From: Daucus carota subsp. sativus
Taxonomy: Eukaryota > Streptophyta > Magnoliopsida > Apiales > Apiaceae
Reading direction: 5' to 3'
Assembly (NCBI RefSeq): GCF_001625215.2
Contig: NC_030383.2
Span: 59,200,949-59,264,948, forward strand
DNA length: 64,000 nucleotides
The notes below the pieces were generated by a model. It did no database searches. It was given only the letters and a program-made list of their open reading frames with translations, and was not told where the DNA came from. Shown piece after piece: positions 1 to 12,391 of this stretch. Position 1 is the stretch's first letter. Each line of letters opens with the position of its first letter. The position numbers and the translations under genes are program-made.

Positions 1-376
1 CTTAGTTTTGCGATCAAAACAGCTGTACTTGTAATTTGTTTAAAACAGCTGTGTAATTTGCTTGCTTTTTAACATTTTTTTCATTTTTGAATTGATGTAA
101 TCAGAGCTTATTTAATCAATCTATTAGCCAACTCTTCAATTTTACACAAAAGTGTTAGCCCATACCCTTCTTCAAAGTTCTTTTACACATCTATTATAAG
201 AGAAGTGTATTTGAATTTAACTGCCGTAGGTGCAGCGCAGTCGCTATATGTCTAAAATATGGGGAAGCATTTGGGCGTGTGTGCTACGATTGAAGAGACT
301 ACGTTGAGGAATATTATGCAGACCATAGTTTCACCCCCATATTACCTCTCCAGGCTAGTAATTTACTTGGCTTTCA

Positions 377-420
377 GCACAAACTTGGCCTTTTGTGCAA
401 GCGCAAAAACTATATATATT
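377..420 (+). promoter_or_regulatory. Kiwellin-1 core promoter: palindrome plus TATA box
   Basis: A hyphenated palindrome GCACAAA-(8 nt)-TTTGTGC lies at 377-398, followed by a TATATATATT box at 411-420, about 60 bases upstream of the kiwellin ATG at 477. The same arrangement stands before the second kiwellin gene (4363-4404) and in degraded form before the third (6351-6390). The sharing across otherwise diverged flanks suggests a kept regulatory block. The binding factor is unknown. Confidence 0.6.
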
Positions 421-476
421 AACTACTTCTTCAATGCTTTCATCATCATACAATTTCACTACTGATTCCAAAGAAA

Positions 477-1043
477 ATGAAGAAATTCAGCATAGTGATA
501 TCTATTTCTTTATTGCTTACCTTGTTCATTGCATGTTCTCTTGAGGTTGATGCTCTTTCCTGTAGCCCAAGCGGCAAAATCAGGGGAAGAAAGGCACCAC
601 AGGGGCAATGCAACCGCGAGAATGACTCTGATTGTTGTGTTCAAGGAAAGTTATACCCAACTTACACATGTTCACCTCGGGTAACTGATAACACCAAGGC
701 AACCTTAACACTGAATAGTTTCCAGAAGGGCGGAGATGGTGGGGGTCCATCAGAATGTGATAACCAGTACCATGATGATGACACGCCCGTCGTGGCATTA
801 TCAACTGGATGGTACAGCGGAGGATCACGATGCCTGAACAAGATCACTATCAGTGCTAATGGTCGAAGCGTGGAGGCCATGGTTGTGGATGAGTGTGATT
901 CAACAATGGGATGTGACGATGAACATGATTACCAGCCACCTTGTCCGAATAATATTGTTGATGCTTCGAAAGCTGTGTGGAAGGCCTTAGGGGTGCCTAA
1001 AGATAACTGGGGCGAATTGGACATTACTTGGTCTGATGCATAG
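477..1043 (+). CDS. KWL: Kiwellin (copy 1), secreted Cys-rich defence protein
   Basis: Intronless 188-residue kiwellin, the normal full length of the family. Residues 1 to about 27 are a hydrophobic signal peptide, so the product should enter the apoplast. The mature part begins with the kissper-like segment ([11 protein letters not shown], then [17 protein letters not shown]) and continues into the double-psi beta-barrel domain. I count ten cysteines, consistent with disulfide bonding. Kiwellins are abundant fruit and stress proteins; maize KWL1 binds and inhibits a fungal chorismate mutase effector, so a defence role is likely but inferred. The ATG at 477 is directly followed by the signal peptide and sits about 60 bases after a TATA box. 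It is the first of a tandem series, and its mature coding sequence is very close to copies 2 and 3. Confidence 0.95.
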   Translation: MKKFSIVISISLLLTLFIACSLEVDALSCSPSGKIRGRKAPQGQCNRENDSDCCVQGKLYPTYTCSPRVTDNTKATLTLNSFQKGGDGGGPSECDNQYHDDDTPVVALSTGWYSGGSRCLNKITISANGRSVEAMVVDECDSTMGCDDEHDYQPPCPNNIVDASKAVWKALGVPKDNWGELDITWSDA

Positions 1044-1999
1044 CCAGAGGCGTAGTTGTATTTCAAGTATCGTTTTATGCTGTGGTTTCTTTATGTACGT
1101 TGATGTGCGATTGTATTACTTATGAGTTTTCTCTGTCTGTATATATGAATTAGTTTCTTATTATGTAAGAAATACACTGCTTTAACTTAAGTTCACTGAT
1201 ACATAGTATATCATATAAGCTGAAATTAGCTCAAACTTGAAGAGTACCGTAACGACAAAAATCTATATACACCAGCAGAAATTGCATAAAGAAGAACTTA
1301 AATTATCATCCTCGAGCAAGACCTTCAGTCAAATTGTTAGTGACCAAATCTTTTAAATCCTTAAGGTTTTAGTAGAAGTAACTATATAGAGTATATACTA
1401 TTAATGCGAACAGGAGTTTCTACCATTTTACTCGAACATAAATAACGTACGCAGTATTTATCCAATATGCAAAACTCCCAGAAACTTAAAAAAGTTAAAA
1501 ACAGAATTCTGCAGATTGGAATGACATAGCAGTGAAGAGTTGTAAGTACTACTATTTAAAACTGATATCAAACAAAAATGGATTATGAGGTTTTCAATAA
1601 GACAAAACTTGTTAATATGTGCAGTTCCTCAATATAATTTGGCTCATAACACAAATAAATTACAACTACAACGTGTCTTTTTCTCCGCATTGTTTTTAGC
1701 TACAACCCCCCACGGATCAACCCCCTATACAAGGATTATAATAACAATAATAATAAGGGATAAAATGTACATGTTATGAGTCTCTTTTGTGTTTTAACTT
1801 ACATGAACTACGTACTGAAATGTAAGTAGGACCATAGTTTCGCCGCCATGTCAATGCTCTAGGTTGGAGAAATACAAGGATTTGAACGCAAATTCAGCAA
1901 TTTGTGTTTACAGAAAGTGTATATATCTCTGATCTGTATCCTGCATGCGTGAAATATCTCAGTAGTATAGAAAAGTTAAACAAATAGACGGATTCAGAG
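1044..1999. other. Spacer between kiwellin copy 1 and the kiwellin relic
   Basis: AT-rich non-coding DNA. At 1831-1930 it holds a degraded version of the kiwellin promoter, with the GACCATAGTTTC block followed by CAATTTGTG and a TATATATCT box, leading into the relic. No other gene is seen. Confidence 0.5.
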
Positions 2000-2000
2000 A

Positions 2001-2263
2001 ATGAAGAATCTTAGCATAGTAATATCTCTTTTGTTATTGCTTGCTTTCTTGTTCTCATTTTCGCTACAGGCTGATGCTATATCCCTCAGCCAAAGCAGCA
2101 ATATACCCAGAAGAAATAGCCAAACCGGCAGATTCAGGGGGAAACGAGGTAAAAGCTGGAAAATCCAACCCGGAGAATGGAACTGATTCTTAAGGGAAAG
2201 TTTTCCACAACTTACACATGCTCAAAATGTGATCACCTTTACCATGATGATGACAAATCAGTT
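2001..2263 (+). pseudogene. Kiwellin relic (truncated copy)
   Basis: The sequence opens with an intact kiwellin-type signal peptide ([16 protein letters not shown], ending LQADAIS) and a few residues resembling the [11 protein letters not shown] start, but with serine where the first cysteine should be. It then diverges and stops at 2184-2186. Two short stretches that still match kiwellin follow: about 2190-2222 (the [10 protein letters not shown] region) and about 2227-2262 (the CDNQYHDDD region). The core and C terminus are gone, so it cannot make a kiwellin. A 61-residue secreted peptide could still be translated if the promoter works, but nothing supports a function. Confidence 0.8.
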
Positions 2264-3715
2264 TACATGGACAAATCTTAATTAGTTTCCATTTTCATTA
2301 TTTGTATATGCCTGATTCATCATCTGAGTTGTATACCACGGCCATAAGATATATGTTCTTGAGGTGTATGCATGTGATACACGTTTTAAGACCCCTGCTT
2401 TTAAATACCAAAACCTTCGCGTAGACTCAAACGAATATGTGCACACCAACTATCACCGTCACTAATATAGAATAGGCCTTTAGCGTCCGTCAGGCCTTTA
2501 GTGTCGGCATGTCAGCGTAGTATATGAACGCGACGTTATAGGCAGGACCTATTACGTCGGGTAAATAGTCAACGTGTCCCTGTTAAAACCTTCCTCCGCC
2601 AGCCAGCAATGCATCTTTCACAATGTCGTTTCTGTTTATAGCATCATCGTATGGTGCACTCAGAAACAGGATCACAGAAGCTAGATTCAATCAGGGGTGG
2701 GAGTGTTGCAATAATTTGTTGTCCAAAAAACTTGAACTACTGAATTTAAGCGGAACTATATGACATGTTATCCCCAAAAACTGGAGCATAATCAAGGCCT
2801 TTAATCAAACTGTTATTAATTACCAGCTCTCTTAAAACAAGAAGTTGCAAGTAGATGCCACTAGATGTAAATTATTGATACAACATTTCTCCAAACTCAT
2901 GAAATACTCTTTGATATCTCTTCAAGATTCAGCTTGAGATTCAGAATAAAATTTTCCACACGGGGTACCCCAGCCAACAGCAGGAATATTACTACTCTGT
3001 GACAAATAGACAAGGCTCCTCCAGGTCGGTTACAAAATTCCACTAAGGCTGTGTTAATTTTTAACATATTTTCTTTTCTATAAATATTTACTATTAAATA
3101 GTTTTATTAAAAAATTAAAACAATTTGTAAAATTATATTTTATAAAAATCTTAACGTGTGAGACTCTTGTCCTCCACAACAGTGAACGCATGGGCACAGC
3201 AGGAGTACTATTTTCGCAAAGCAAGCAGAAACATTTATCATTTTATATCATTACATATATCATTACATAATCATTACATGAGAACCATTGCTAAATAGGC
3301 CAAAGAGTAAACAACTCATTTCAATATAAGATTGTAGCAAAGAAAGAATGTTGTATAAAAAATATTTTAGGAATTAAGAATTAATACGATAATAAACATT
3401 TTCGAGTGTTACCTCTGTTAATTTTTACTACCACCTTCAATTTACAAGTCCATTTTTATGGAAAAAATTCAAATTAGTTGTCTAATTAAACTTTGAGATA
3501 GTATAGTTCTGTATTAAATATCCTAGATCACCTATATTTCGGATACCCTTTTCAAATCAAAATAATAGTCTTACCTTTTACTAACAATCAAATTGATCAA
3601 AATTATATCGTAAATAAAAAAATCAATTCTTTTTATAATTTTAAAAAGCCGGAAAATGCATGTTAAAATATATCGAATATAATTTTTAAAATATTTCTTG
3701 ATTATATAATGTGTA
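2264..3715. other. Spacer with possible transposon debris
   Basis: No gene is seen. At 2465-2590 short repeated GGCCTTTAG(C/T)GTC motifs and a CG-richer stretch look like the subterminal part of a decayed DNA transposon, but no ends or target-site duplication could be found. The remainder is AT-rich. Confidence 0.35.
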
Positions 3716-3905
3716 CAGTGTTATAAAAAGCAGAAATCAGACTTAATCGGTGAAGTCACGGAACAAGTATTAATCAGAGATTAATTGAATTGATCGGGGA
3801 TTAATCGGATAGATCGGTGATTAATCAGAGATCATTTAATCAGTTCAGTGAGTTACAAATCAGGGAGTGACCAAATATGATTAATCACCGATTTTTAGAA
3901 CAAAG
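3716..3905 (+). mobile_element. hAT-type MITE, GATTAATC-rich (copy A)
   Basis: A 190-bp element begins CAGTGTTATAAAAAGC and ends near CGATTTTTAGAACAAAG, giving imperfect terminal inverted repeats. It is flanked by AATGTGTA (3708-3715) and AATGTATA (3906-3913), an 8-bp target duplication with one mismatch, as for hAT. The interior consists of degenerate repeats of GATTAATC. An inverted copy of the same family lies at 47915-48113. Confidence 0.7.
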
Positions 3906-4362
3906 AATGTATATAGTTGGTCACATTCTAGTTTATTTGACTAAGTTAAGTCAAAAGTTACATGAATGTTATTTTGAGATATATAGATAGAGTATTATTA
4001 TATCTGATCAATATAATAAATATGACTCTAAATAAAATTCTTTCTAAAAATCAAAATTTTCTAATATCCTATTTGTTTGCAAGAGTATCTGATATCTAAT
4101 TTGAAAAGAAGGGAGTTAACTTTTTCACTCATAGAATTTTTAGTTCTGACGACACCTGATGCATATGTCTGTAAAAAAGGAAAAAAGAGTTCTTCCCTCC
4201 CTCAATATAATTATGGTTAACAAAGGGCCGTGTTGGAAGTGCTTGCAATGACATGGATGAACGTTTGTGTGTTCTTACTTGTGAAAACTATGTATACTGA
4301 AATACTACTAAGACCGTAGTTTCAGTCTGATTTTGTTTACAGTATAAAATACTTAGATTTGA

Positions 4363-4404
4363 GCACAAACTTGACATTTTGTGCGCGCAAATTGTGTATA
4401 TATT
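4363..4404 (+). promoter_or_regulatory. Kiwellin-2 core promoter: palindrome plus TATA box
   Basis: Perfect-arm palindrome GCACAAA-(8 nt)-TTTGTGC at 4363-4384, then TATATATT at 4397-4404, about 90 bases before the kiwellin-2 ATG. It matches the block before copy 1 in order and spacing. Confidence 0.6.
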
Positions 4405-4492
4405 AACTACTACTTTAGTCATGGTTGTATCAAATATCTCAATACAACAAACACATATAGAAGTTAAAGATCCAAGTATACAGATTCAGAGA

Positions 4493-5059
4493 ATGAAGTG
4501 CCTTGGCATAATTATATCTCTTTCGGTTTTGCTTACTATCTTCATTGCATGTTCACTTGATGTTGATGCTCTTTCCTGTAGCCCAAGCGGCAAAATCAGG
4601 GGAAGAAAGGCACCACAAGGGCAATGCAACCGCGAGAATGACTCTGATTGTTGTGTTCAAGGGAAGTTATACCCAACTTACACGTGTTCACCTCGCGTAA
4701 CTGGTAACACCAAGGCAACCTTAACTCTGAATAGTTTCCAGAAGGGCGGAGATGGTGGGGGTCCATCAGAATGTGATAACCAGTACCATGATGATGACAC
4801 GCCAGTCGTGGCATTATCTACTGGATGGTACAGCGGAGGGTCACGATGCCTGAACAAGATCACTATCAGTGCTAATGGTCGAAGCGTGGAGGCTATGGTT
4901 GTGGATGAGTGTGATTCAACAATGGGATGTGATGATGAACATGATTACCAGCCACCGTGCCCAAACAATATTGTCGATGCTTCAAAAGCTGTGTGGAAAG
5001 CCTTAGGGGTGCCGAAGGATAATTGGGGTGATTTGGACATCACTTGGTCTGATGTTTAG
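4493..5059 (+). CDS. KWL: Kiwellin (copy 2), secreted Cys-rich defence protein
   Basis: Intronless 188-residue kiwellin with signal peptide ([17 protein letters not shown], cleavage expected near residue 27), a kissper-like N-terminal segment and the ten-cysteine barrel domain. The frame is open upstream to about 4379, but the ATG at 4493 is chosen because it puts the signal peptide first, gives the same length as the other copies, and lies downstream of the TATA box at 4397. The mature protein differs from copy 1 at only a few positions (for example DNT to GNT and ELDIT to DLDIT), while the signal peptide and untranslated flanks differ much more. Apoplastic defence role inferred from the family. 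Confidence 0.95.
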   Translation: MKCLGIIISLSVLLTIFIACSLDVDALSCSPSGKIRGRKAPQGQCNRENDSDCCVQGKLYPTYTCSPRVTGNTKATLTLNSFQKGGDGGGPSECDNQYHDDDTPVVALSTGWYSGGSRCLNKITISANGRSVEAMVVDECDSTMGCDDEHDYQPPCPNNIVDASKAVWKALGVPKDNWGDLDITWSDV

Positions 5060-6350
5060 CCAAGTTTTGTTTCCATATCATATATTTGTCCATGTTTTTA
5101 CCCTTTTTTTATCATGTTAACAGTGTGCCTGATGTATTACATATTTTTATTTGAGTAACTGTTTCTGTATATAAGAATCAAATTTTATCTAAAATGCCAG
5201 AAATATGACTCCTTAAGCTTAAGTTTGCCTATACAAAGCACTATATATATAGCACTTTGCATATGATATATTGGCTCCAAGGCAAGCAAAAATTCGCTTA
5301 AATTAACATAAGAAGAGAATAGATCAATCACTATACATATAGCACTTTGCAAATGATCTAAAATGACAGGTAGCATATCGGACCTGACCACCAAAAACCA
5401 AAATCACATACAAATAACATTTTTAACAAGAACATGAACTAATATGGTTAGAGCCGTTTGAATATGATGTCATCAATCCAGCGATAAACAACCATGCGAC
5501 ATTATTCACAGATTATTACAGCGATTATTAAACAAGTGCATTGCAAGCTAATTGAAACTGATCTCAAATTTCCAACGCACCTCCTTTCTCTCATTCCTTA
5601 AATCACAATAAGAAAACTCTTGAGAGTACTTATATACAAACTTTGATACATATTATTCATACATATATGAAAGAAGAAAGATTTTAATGGCAATCAATCA
5701 TTTATCATGTTTACAGCCTTTTCTCTGTTATTTGTTAATAATTTGTATGGTTAAACCTTATTAATTTAACGATACATTTTACTTTGGCTTCTGGCAAACT
5801 TGCATAACCAGGGGATATAGTCATGCAAAATCTTTTTGCAGGAATCTAAGGAATTTGTTTAACAATTTACTTGGATGAATATTATTGCAGAGTTGTCTGT
5901 TAAAAGGTTGTATGCTCTTGGTTTGCAATTCTTATATTGTCCGTGTGGTCATGAATAGGAATATTTTTCTTTCAATTATTAGAATATTAACATATATTGT
6001 CAAAGTTGTCAGGATAAGGTTTCTAGATTATGATCTTTTAGAAAGTAATATGAAATTGTTCTAAACTTGAATATATTACCAAATTATGTGATTTGAAGTT
6101 ATTATTAGTATAATTAACTTAATGTCTTGAATATTACCAGAAGGGCAGTGCTCTAGCAGTATCATGCCCTTTCCCTTGTAGCTAAATGGAGAATGTGTTA
6201 ATTGATCATAAGCATTTGGGCGTGTTTGATACGCTTGAAATAACATGTATATTGAATGTTTGTGTGTTTCTTCTGGCGAGAAATATTAATTTGACAATAA
6301 TTTCGTCCCAATATTAGTGCTCCACATTAGTAAAATACTTCTATTTGATC
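5060..6350. other. Spacer with a dispersed repeat
   Basis: AT-rich spacer without a gene. A segment at about 5812-6060 is clearly similar to about 19483-19720 inside the IF1-like gene's intron. Shared blocks include TTGTTTAACAATTTACTTGG versus TTGTCTAACGATGTACTTGG, and GTCATGAATAGGAA in both. It is an unclassified dispersed repeat; neither copy shows clear ends. Confidence 0.5.
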
Positions 6351-6390
6351 AGAAATTTGGCCTTTTGTGTGTGCAAAAAGTATATATATA
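6351..6390 (+). promoter_or_regulatory. Kiwellin-3 core promoter (degraded palindrome, TATA box)
   Basis: TTTGGCCTTTTGTGTGTGC followed by a TATATATATA box at 6381-6390, about 62 bases before the ATG. The right half of the palindrome seen at copies 1 and 2 is retained; the left arm has changed (AGAAA instead of CACAAA). Confidence 0.5.
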
Positions 6391-6451
6391 CATGGTTCTT
6401 TAATCTGGAATGCATCAAATATTGCAATACCACGAATAGACAAATCGAGAA

Positions 6452-7018
6452 ATGAAGAACCTTAGCATAGTGATATCTTTTTCAGTATTGCTTGGTTTCC
6501 TCATTGCATGTTCTCTACAGGCTGATGCTCTTTCGTGCAGCCCAAGCGGCAAAATCAGGGGAAGAAAGGCACCAAAAGGGCAATGCAACCGCGAGAATGA
6601 CTCTGATTGTTGTGTTCAAGGAAAGTTATACCCAACTTACACATGTTCACCTCGCGTAACTGATAACACCAAGGCAACCTTAACACTGAACAGTTTCCAG
6701 AAGGGCGGAGATGGTGGGGGTCCATCAGAATGTGATAACCAGTACCATGATGATGACACGCCAGTCGTGGCATTATCAACTGGATGGTATAACGGAGGGT
6801 CAAGATGCCTTAACAAGATCACTATCAGTGCTAATGGTCGAAGCGTGGAGGCCATGGTTGTGGATGAGTGTGATTCAACCATGGGATGTGACGATGAACA
6901 TGATTACCAGCCACCTTGTCCGAATAATATTGTGGATGCTTCGAAAGCTGTGTGGAAGGCCTTAGGGGTGCCCAAGGATAACTGGGGTGATTTGGACATT
7001 ACTTGGTCTGATGCTTAA
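6452..7018 (+). CDS. KWL: Kiwellin (copy 3), secreted Cys-rich defence protein
   Basis: Intronless 188-residue kiwellin with signal peptide ([17 protein letters not shown], ending LQADA), kissper-like segment and ten-cysteine barrel domain. By eye it differs from copy 1 at about twenty of roughly 485 mature-coding bases. Its signal peptide is closest to that of the relic at 2001. Small residue changes include PQGQ to PKGQ and YSGG to YNGG. The gene ends 134 bases before the LTR retrotransposon at 7153. Apoplastic defence role inferred from the family. Confidence 0.95.
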   Translation: MKNLSIVISFSVLLGFLIACSLQADALSCSPSGKIRGRKAPKGQCNRENDSDCCVQGKLYPTYTCSPRVTDNTKATLTLNSFQKGGDGGGPSECDNQYHDDDTPVVALSTGWYNGGSRCLNKITISANGRSVEAMVVDECDSTMGCDDEHDYQPPCPNNIVDASKAVWKALGVPKDNWGDLDITWSDA

Positions 7019-7152
7019 TTAGGTTGCATGCATGCAGTTTCACATATATGTTTTGTCTTATTTTTCTTTTTCATGTTGTTGTACTTGTGGCTGTATCGTG
7101 TGTAAGTTGTTTATATGTGTGAATATATGAATTAATTTTATTACGCACTTAA

Positions 7153-10100
7153 TGTGGCATCCCTCAAATCCGGGGGTCTGGATCTGGTGCCACGTGTAAA
7201 TAAAAATAATTTAAAACCTGTATTTTTGAGCCACTAAAAGAAAAACAATTTAAAACCAGTATCTTTGGAAGAAAGTAAAAACAAGTATTTCTAAACCTGA
7301 ATATTTTTTTTTTAAAAGAAAATGATTTAAATTCAAAATCAATTTCACCCCCTGAAAACAGGATCGCACACAGATTACAGCATTGAAATCAGAAACTAAA
7401 ACTCTAAATTCTTAATTACAAATTAAACTACATTATCAGCTAAACCTCGATAAGAAGAGTAGCTGATAACCAAATAAACAAATCTAATCTCCAACTGAGT
7501 TGAATTGCAGAACTCCAACTGCATCTATTCTTAATGACATCGCCCTGGATACTCTACCTGACCATCTGCTTGAAATTCAACCACTTGCAATCCTTGCCTA
7601 GTCTTAGGTGAATCATCTTTATTCCTAGCTGAAAAGGGTTAGAAGGAATAGCAAGAATGAGCAACAATGCTCAGCAAGGATATGATAGGTGAAAGCCACA
7701 AGATGTACAAATTTAAGTGAATCAAAATGTTTGAAGTAAAAGTAAACTCTGGATTAAATAATGACGATGTAAATCAACAATTCTGTATAACAGAATAAAA
7801 TGGTATACAATGGAAAAACAGTTCTGCATCAATATATGAATTTAAAGCTGTAGAGATAGAAATGAATTCCATTATCTTTTGAACATAAGATAATCTCCTT
7901 TGAAACTAATCAATATTTAATTGGGTTTAAATAAGACACCTGGCTATAACAGATGATCAGTCATGCTATAGTCCATAAACCAAGCTTATTCAGCAAGGTC
8001 GACAAATATTACGAATTCCGGTAATCCGGGCTGAAGGAGCCACCTTTCACGCTGGGCCGATGTCTGAGCCTCTTACGCAAAACTACCCAATATATTAAAT
8101 TTAAAAGCTACAGCTTTAACATGATTTGAGAAATTCAAGAATTCAAGTGGTCGGTCTTGTCAAACAAATTTCTTTTGTAGCAAATCAAAATAATTACTAC
8201 TTTTAGTAGTTTGAAAATCTTTTATGAAAATCGAAGTTTTGATAACGGTTCAAAGGTATTATCAATTCAACTTACTAGACATGCTTCACAAGAATGATGT
8301 TAAGATAAAAATGAATCATGTTTAAAAGAGATTTCGGGATCAAGAGGGATAAAAATCTCTTACTCTTAACTACAAGAGAAGGATAGAAATACTTGCCTCT
8401 AATTTGCAAGAGAAAGGTAGAGGTACTTGCCTTAATTCCGGTGTCTTGCTCAGATTTCTAATAACACTATACACCGCCATATAATTCCTTTCTGCCAGCT
8501 TCTGACAAGATTCTATATATAGCAATCTCTGCCTAACTTCAACTTGCAACACAATCTAGCTATTTCTGAATAACCATTTCAATCACTTCTCGATCAATGC
8601 CAACGTCTCGTTCAATTCTATGTAATGGCAAAATAGTATTTCAGTCGTCGGATCAGACGGATTAACTAATTCCGAAAAGCATTAAGACCTATATATATCT
8701 ACCCTTCGCATATACATACCACATATTCAGATAAACACATAGCACATAGTTCCACAATAACCCTTTTTTTTTATAGCCACTTAAATACTTAAAATTTTCT
8801 AACAAAATTTCGGCAGCACCTCCTCTATTTATCGGACTATCCACCTGTTTTCCTATACTATTCAACAAGTAACCAACTCAAACCAAATCAATAAACCAAC
8901 AAGTACTGAACCAATATCAATTAAACACAATCACTATTAAACATTATTAACACTAACCTACCAAGTATAACCTCATATTATGCACTAACAAAGAAAGAAA
9001 ACTAGAGCAAATAGTTCAAATAGCCCTTACTCTATGATTTTTAATAAATTGAAAACTTATCGATATAATATGAAATTTTTATGAGATACTCCTACACATT
9101 ATTCCAACCTACAATAAAATTTTCAGAAAGAAAATCCAAGCTTAAAGCAGTAAAACAGGCCTGTCAATCAGGCACCAGAAACTGCTTTGCAAAACCAGCC
9201 AGACGCTAGAATTTTTAATAAATAGAAAAATTGGTCTGATTGTATAAAATTTTAATGACATATTCCAGATACTAACATCCAACTCTGGTAAAAATTTCAG
9301 AAGCAAAGCTCGAGTTTAAGGTAGCAAAACAGGGCATGGAACAGGACACGTAAACTTGCCCAGAATTTTCTGCGCATACCATAGTAAAACGGTCATATCT
9401 CCTGGCTCGCTAATCGAATCGATTCGATTCTTTCGCGCACATAAACTAGACTCTGAGGAGCACATAACCACAGAAATATTAAGCATATAATTCGACTCTA
9501 TAAGCCCAGAATTTTACTGCAAACAGATCAGCAGCAACCTACAATTCAACCGATTATGTGTAAATCTAAATTTTTAGCCCAATACTTAAACTCTTAAAAC
9601 ACCATTCTGAAAACATTTACACAAAATCTCAGACCTTAAAACTTGAATACTCAGTTATATATTCCCATAATTCAAGTACCCAAGTCATCCGATTATACTA
9701 CTAGTTGGCGTACTAATTATAATCAACTTACAACAATCAATTCAAATGTCAATTAAGCACACAATTCAATCATACAATTACTAAAACCCATCTCAATCTC
9801 AAAAATTCAATTCACCTCCATTTACCAGCGTTAATCAGTTTATATACATACAAGCACACATAAATCGATTATATAAATCAATTTAATCTATATAAACACA
9901 ACACCACATATATATACGTCCATATAGAACTGATTTGACAAATAGAAATTAAGCTTTATACCCACTGATTTATAACTGGTGACAGGCTATGGTGGTCGCC
10001 GGAAAGAGGAAGTACAGGCGGTGGCAGTTCTGGCCAGGAGAGAAAGCGGCGGCAGAGACCCGGCGGTTGCAACAGTGACAGAAGGAGAAAGAGCATAAAC

Positions 10101-10898
10101 ACAAGATCAGGAGTGATTTGGGCGAGAAGAGAGACGTGCGAGAGAATGAGAGATTAGAGAGAGACGAGAGTGAGAGATTAAAGAGAGACGAGAGTTGTGA
10201 TGTTTCCGCTAAAGAAAATAAAACAGGCGGTGGATGAAAAGTATTAAACACGTGCAAAGTTTTTGAGTTGCCACGTATCTAATTAAAACTGCATAGTCAA
10301 TATTTTGAACCCGCTATCCAACTAATTTTCGAAATAACTCGCAACAAAACCTTTCCCGACAAGTTACAATAACATTTTTATAAATCTCTAAATATCATAA
10401 AACTAATAAAATAAAATTTTTGAGATTTATCGAGTACTTATGAAATTCATACGAAATTTAGAAATTAATTGCGTTCAAGAAATATTTAAACATCAAACTT
10501 TTACAAAAATAATATTTTAAATATTTTGAAAATTCTTAAAAATATTCATTATCATTTTCAAGTAATTAAAAGAATCTTTTTCAAATCATTTTTATATTTT
10601 TAGAATTCATTTTTGTATAATCCATTTTTAAGGAAATCATAAATATTTATAAAACACAACATAAATCACATCCAGATAATAAATTAAATCATAGAACATG
10701 TAATTCACATATTTAACATGGTATTCAATTCAAAACGGACAACAAAATTTCGATACCCTAATGAATCAGAAAAAAAATAATTTAAACAGATACTTTCGAG
10801 AATTATCAAACTGAAATGAAATATTGAATTTTATTCCTCATCTTCTGAAAATCACAAATAAAATAAGAAAATAATTTTGGAAAATCCGGGTCGTCACA
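7153..10898 (-). repeat. 3' LTR of the retrotransposon
   Basis: Long terminal repeat of 3,746 bp, nearly identical to 12392-16136. It carries the hairpin TGAGCA-ACAA-TGCTCA at 7658-7673. A 95-codon frame at 9970-10257 (minus) occurs in both LTRs but resembles nothing I know and has Ser/Leu-rich low-complexity composition, so I do not call it a gene. Confidence 0.9.
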
Positions 10899-12391
10899 AT
10901 CTACCCCCCTTAAAAAGATTCCGTCCTCGGAATCGGCGAGAAGCAAACTAAAGCGTACGATCTCTATAATTTGTAATACTCTTTCTTTGTGATGTAATAT
11001 TTTTCTTGATCGCTGCCGGATACCCCCGCATTGTCATCTGCTTTTATCCATGATACTTTCTACTACGAAGTCTTAATTCATATTGACAACTTGATTGGCA
11101 TACCTCCAAACTATTAAAGATAAAAAGAATTTTGAAGATTTAAAAGTATGACAGATTTCATATATCGAAGCAAATGTCACGTGATTATGGTCATATAATT
11201 ATGAGTTTGTTGAGTAAGTCTCATTTGAATGAGAGAATAACTGAGAGACCAATATGATCTAAAGAACTCAGTGTTGCGTGTCTAGATTAAGACACTACTA
11301 AAGGTAGTTAACCTTCTTGTGTATACAACACACACAAGTGATGGCGTCCCATCCAACTTCTATCACACAGACAGATAGTCCTTGTGTCCCCTATAAGTAG
11401 GGTTGTTCACCTCAGTTAAAGCAGAGAATATGAAAGGGTCCAAAATTACCAAAAATTGAATAGATTCCAAAAGTGCTACAGTAAGCACACGTATCATTTG
11501 AGAACTCAAGTGAGAGGGAAAAATATACCCTTCATCAAATGTCTTTATGAAAGTGATATCAGAACAAATCAATGTTGAGGAAAGAAATCAATATAACCAA
11601 CAAAGAGGAAGGTATTGCCAGGATTCTCACAGATGTCTTCTTGATCGATTCCTTTGATAACTCATTTTGATTCTAATGATTCTTCTCGACGTTCTTAGTG
11701 ATCACTTGCATATATTGTCGTTGACTCGCAATAGCCTCTGTAGATTTCGTCACTGATATCCACGTAGTAGTAAGTTCTATCCAGCTTTATACGATCATCA
11801 CCATAGAGCGTTGACATATTAACTTGACATAGGTACTAAATCGAGTAATCTAACACGAATTCTACATAGCTCTAACGCTCACTACATAACTATATACAAA
11901 TCTTTAAACTCGGGCTTGTTAACACCTATATTCTCTCACCAATTCTATATATTCCTGACAAGAATCAAAAGGTGACTCTACAAATAATACTCAACACTTG
12001 GCAGATACTACAAAGGATACATTAGACTGTCTGAGAATCTCTACTAGTCCAACCTCAACCGGTTCTAATTTAAAAGTTCTTCTGATAGTCTAATTCTGAC
12101 CCTCTTAATATGATATAACTATAAATAGGTCAATATACTAGGTACCGGAAGAACAAGAATTAGGGATTGTGGTGTCTATAACTATAAACACTTAAACTTA
12201 ATCGTCTAGCTTCATTTTATCCTGCTCAGAAGGATTATCCCCAAATAGTCTTACGATACCTCTATGTGAGGTTACACCACTAATCTTAACTTACCCTATG
12301 TGAGATTTCACTTAACGTGTCTCTCTTATTAGACAAATTACAACCTACATTCCGATTTCAATAACTTATAACCTGTAGCTCTGATACCAAC
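10899..12391 (-). other. Internal region of the LTR element, non-coding, with PPT and PBS
   Basis: About 1.49 kb between the LTRs. The polypurine tract (AAGGGGGGTAG in element sense) is at 10901-10917 beside the 3' LTR. The primer binding site TGGTATCAGAGC (element sense), complementary to the tRNA-Met 3' end, is at 12378-12389 beside the 5' LTR. I find no recognisable protein-coding stretch between them. Confidence 0.85.

Noticed and set aside
9970-10257. 95-codon minus-strand frame in the 3' LTR, repeated identically at 15208-15495
   Set aside because: Identity follows from the LTRs being young copies; composition is Ser/Leu-rich low complexity and no family is recognised.
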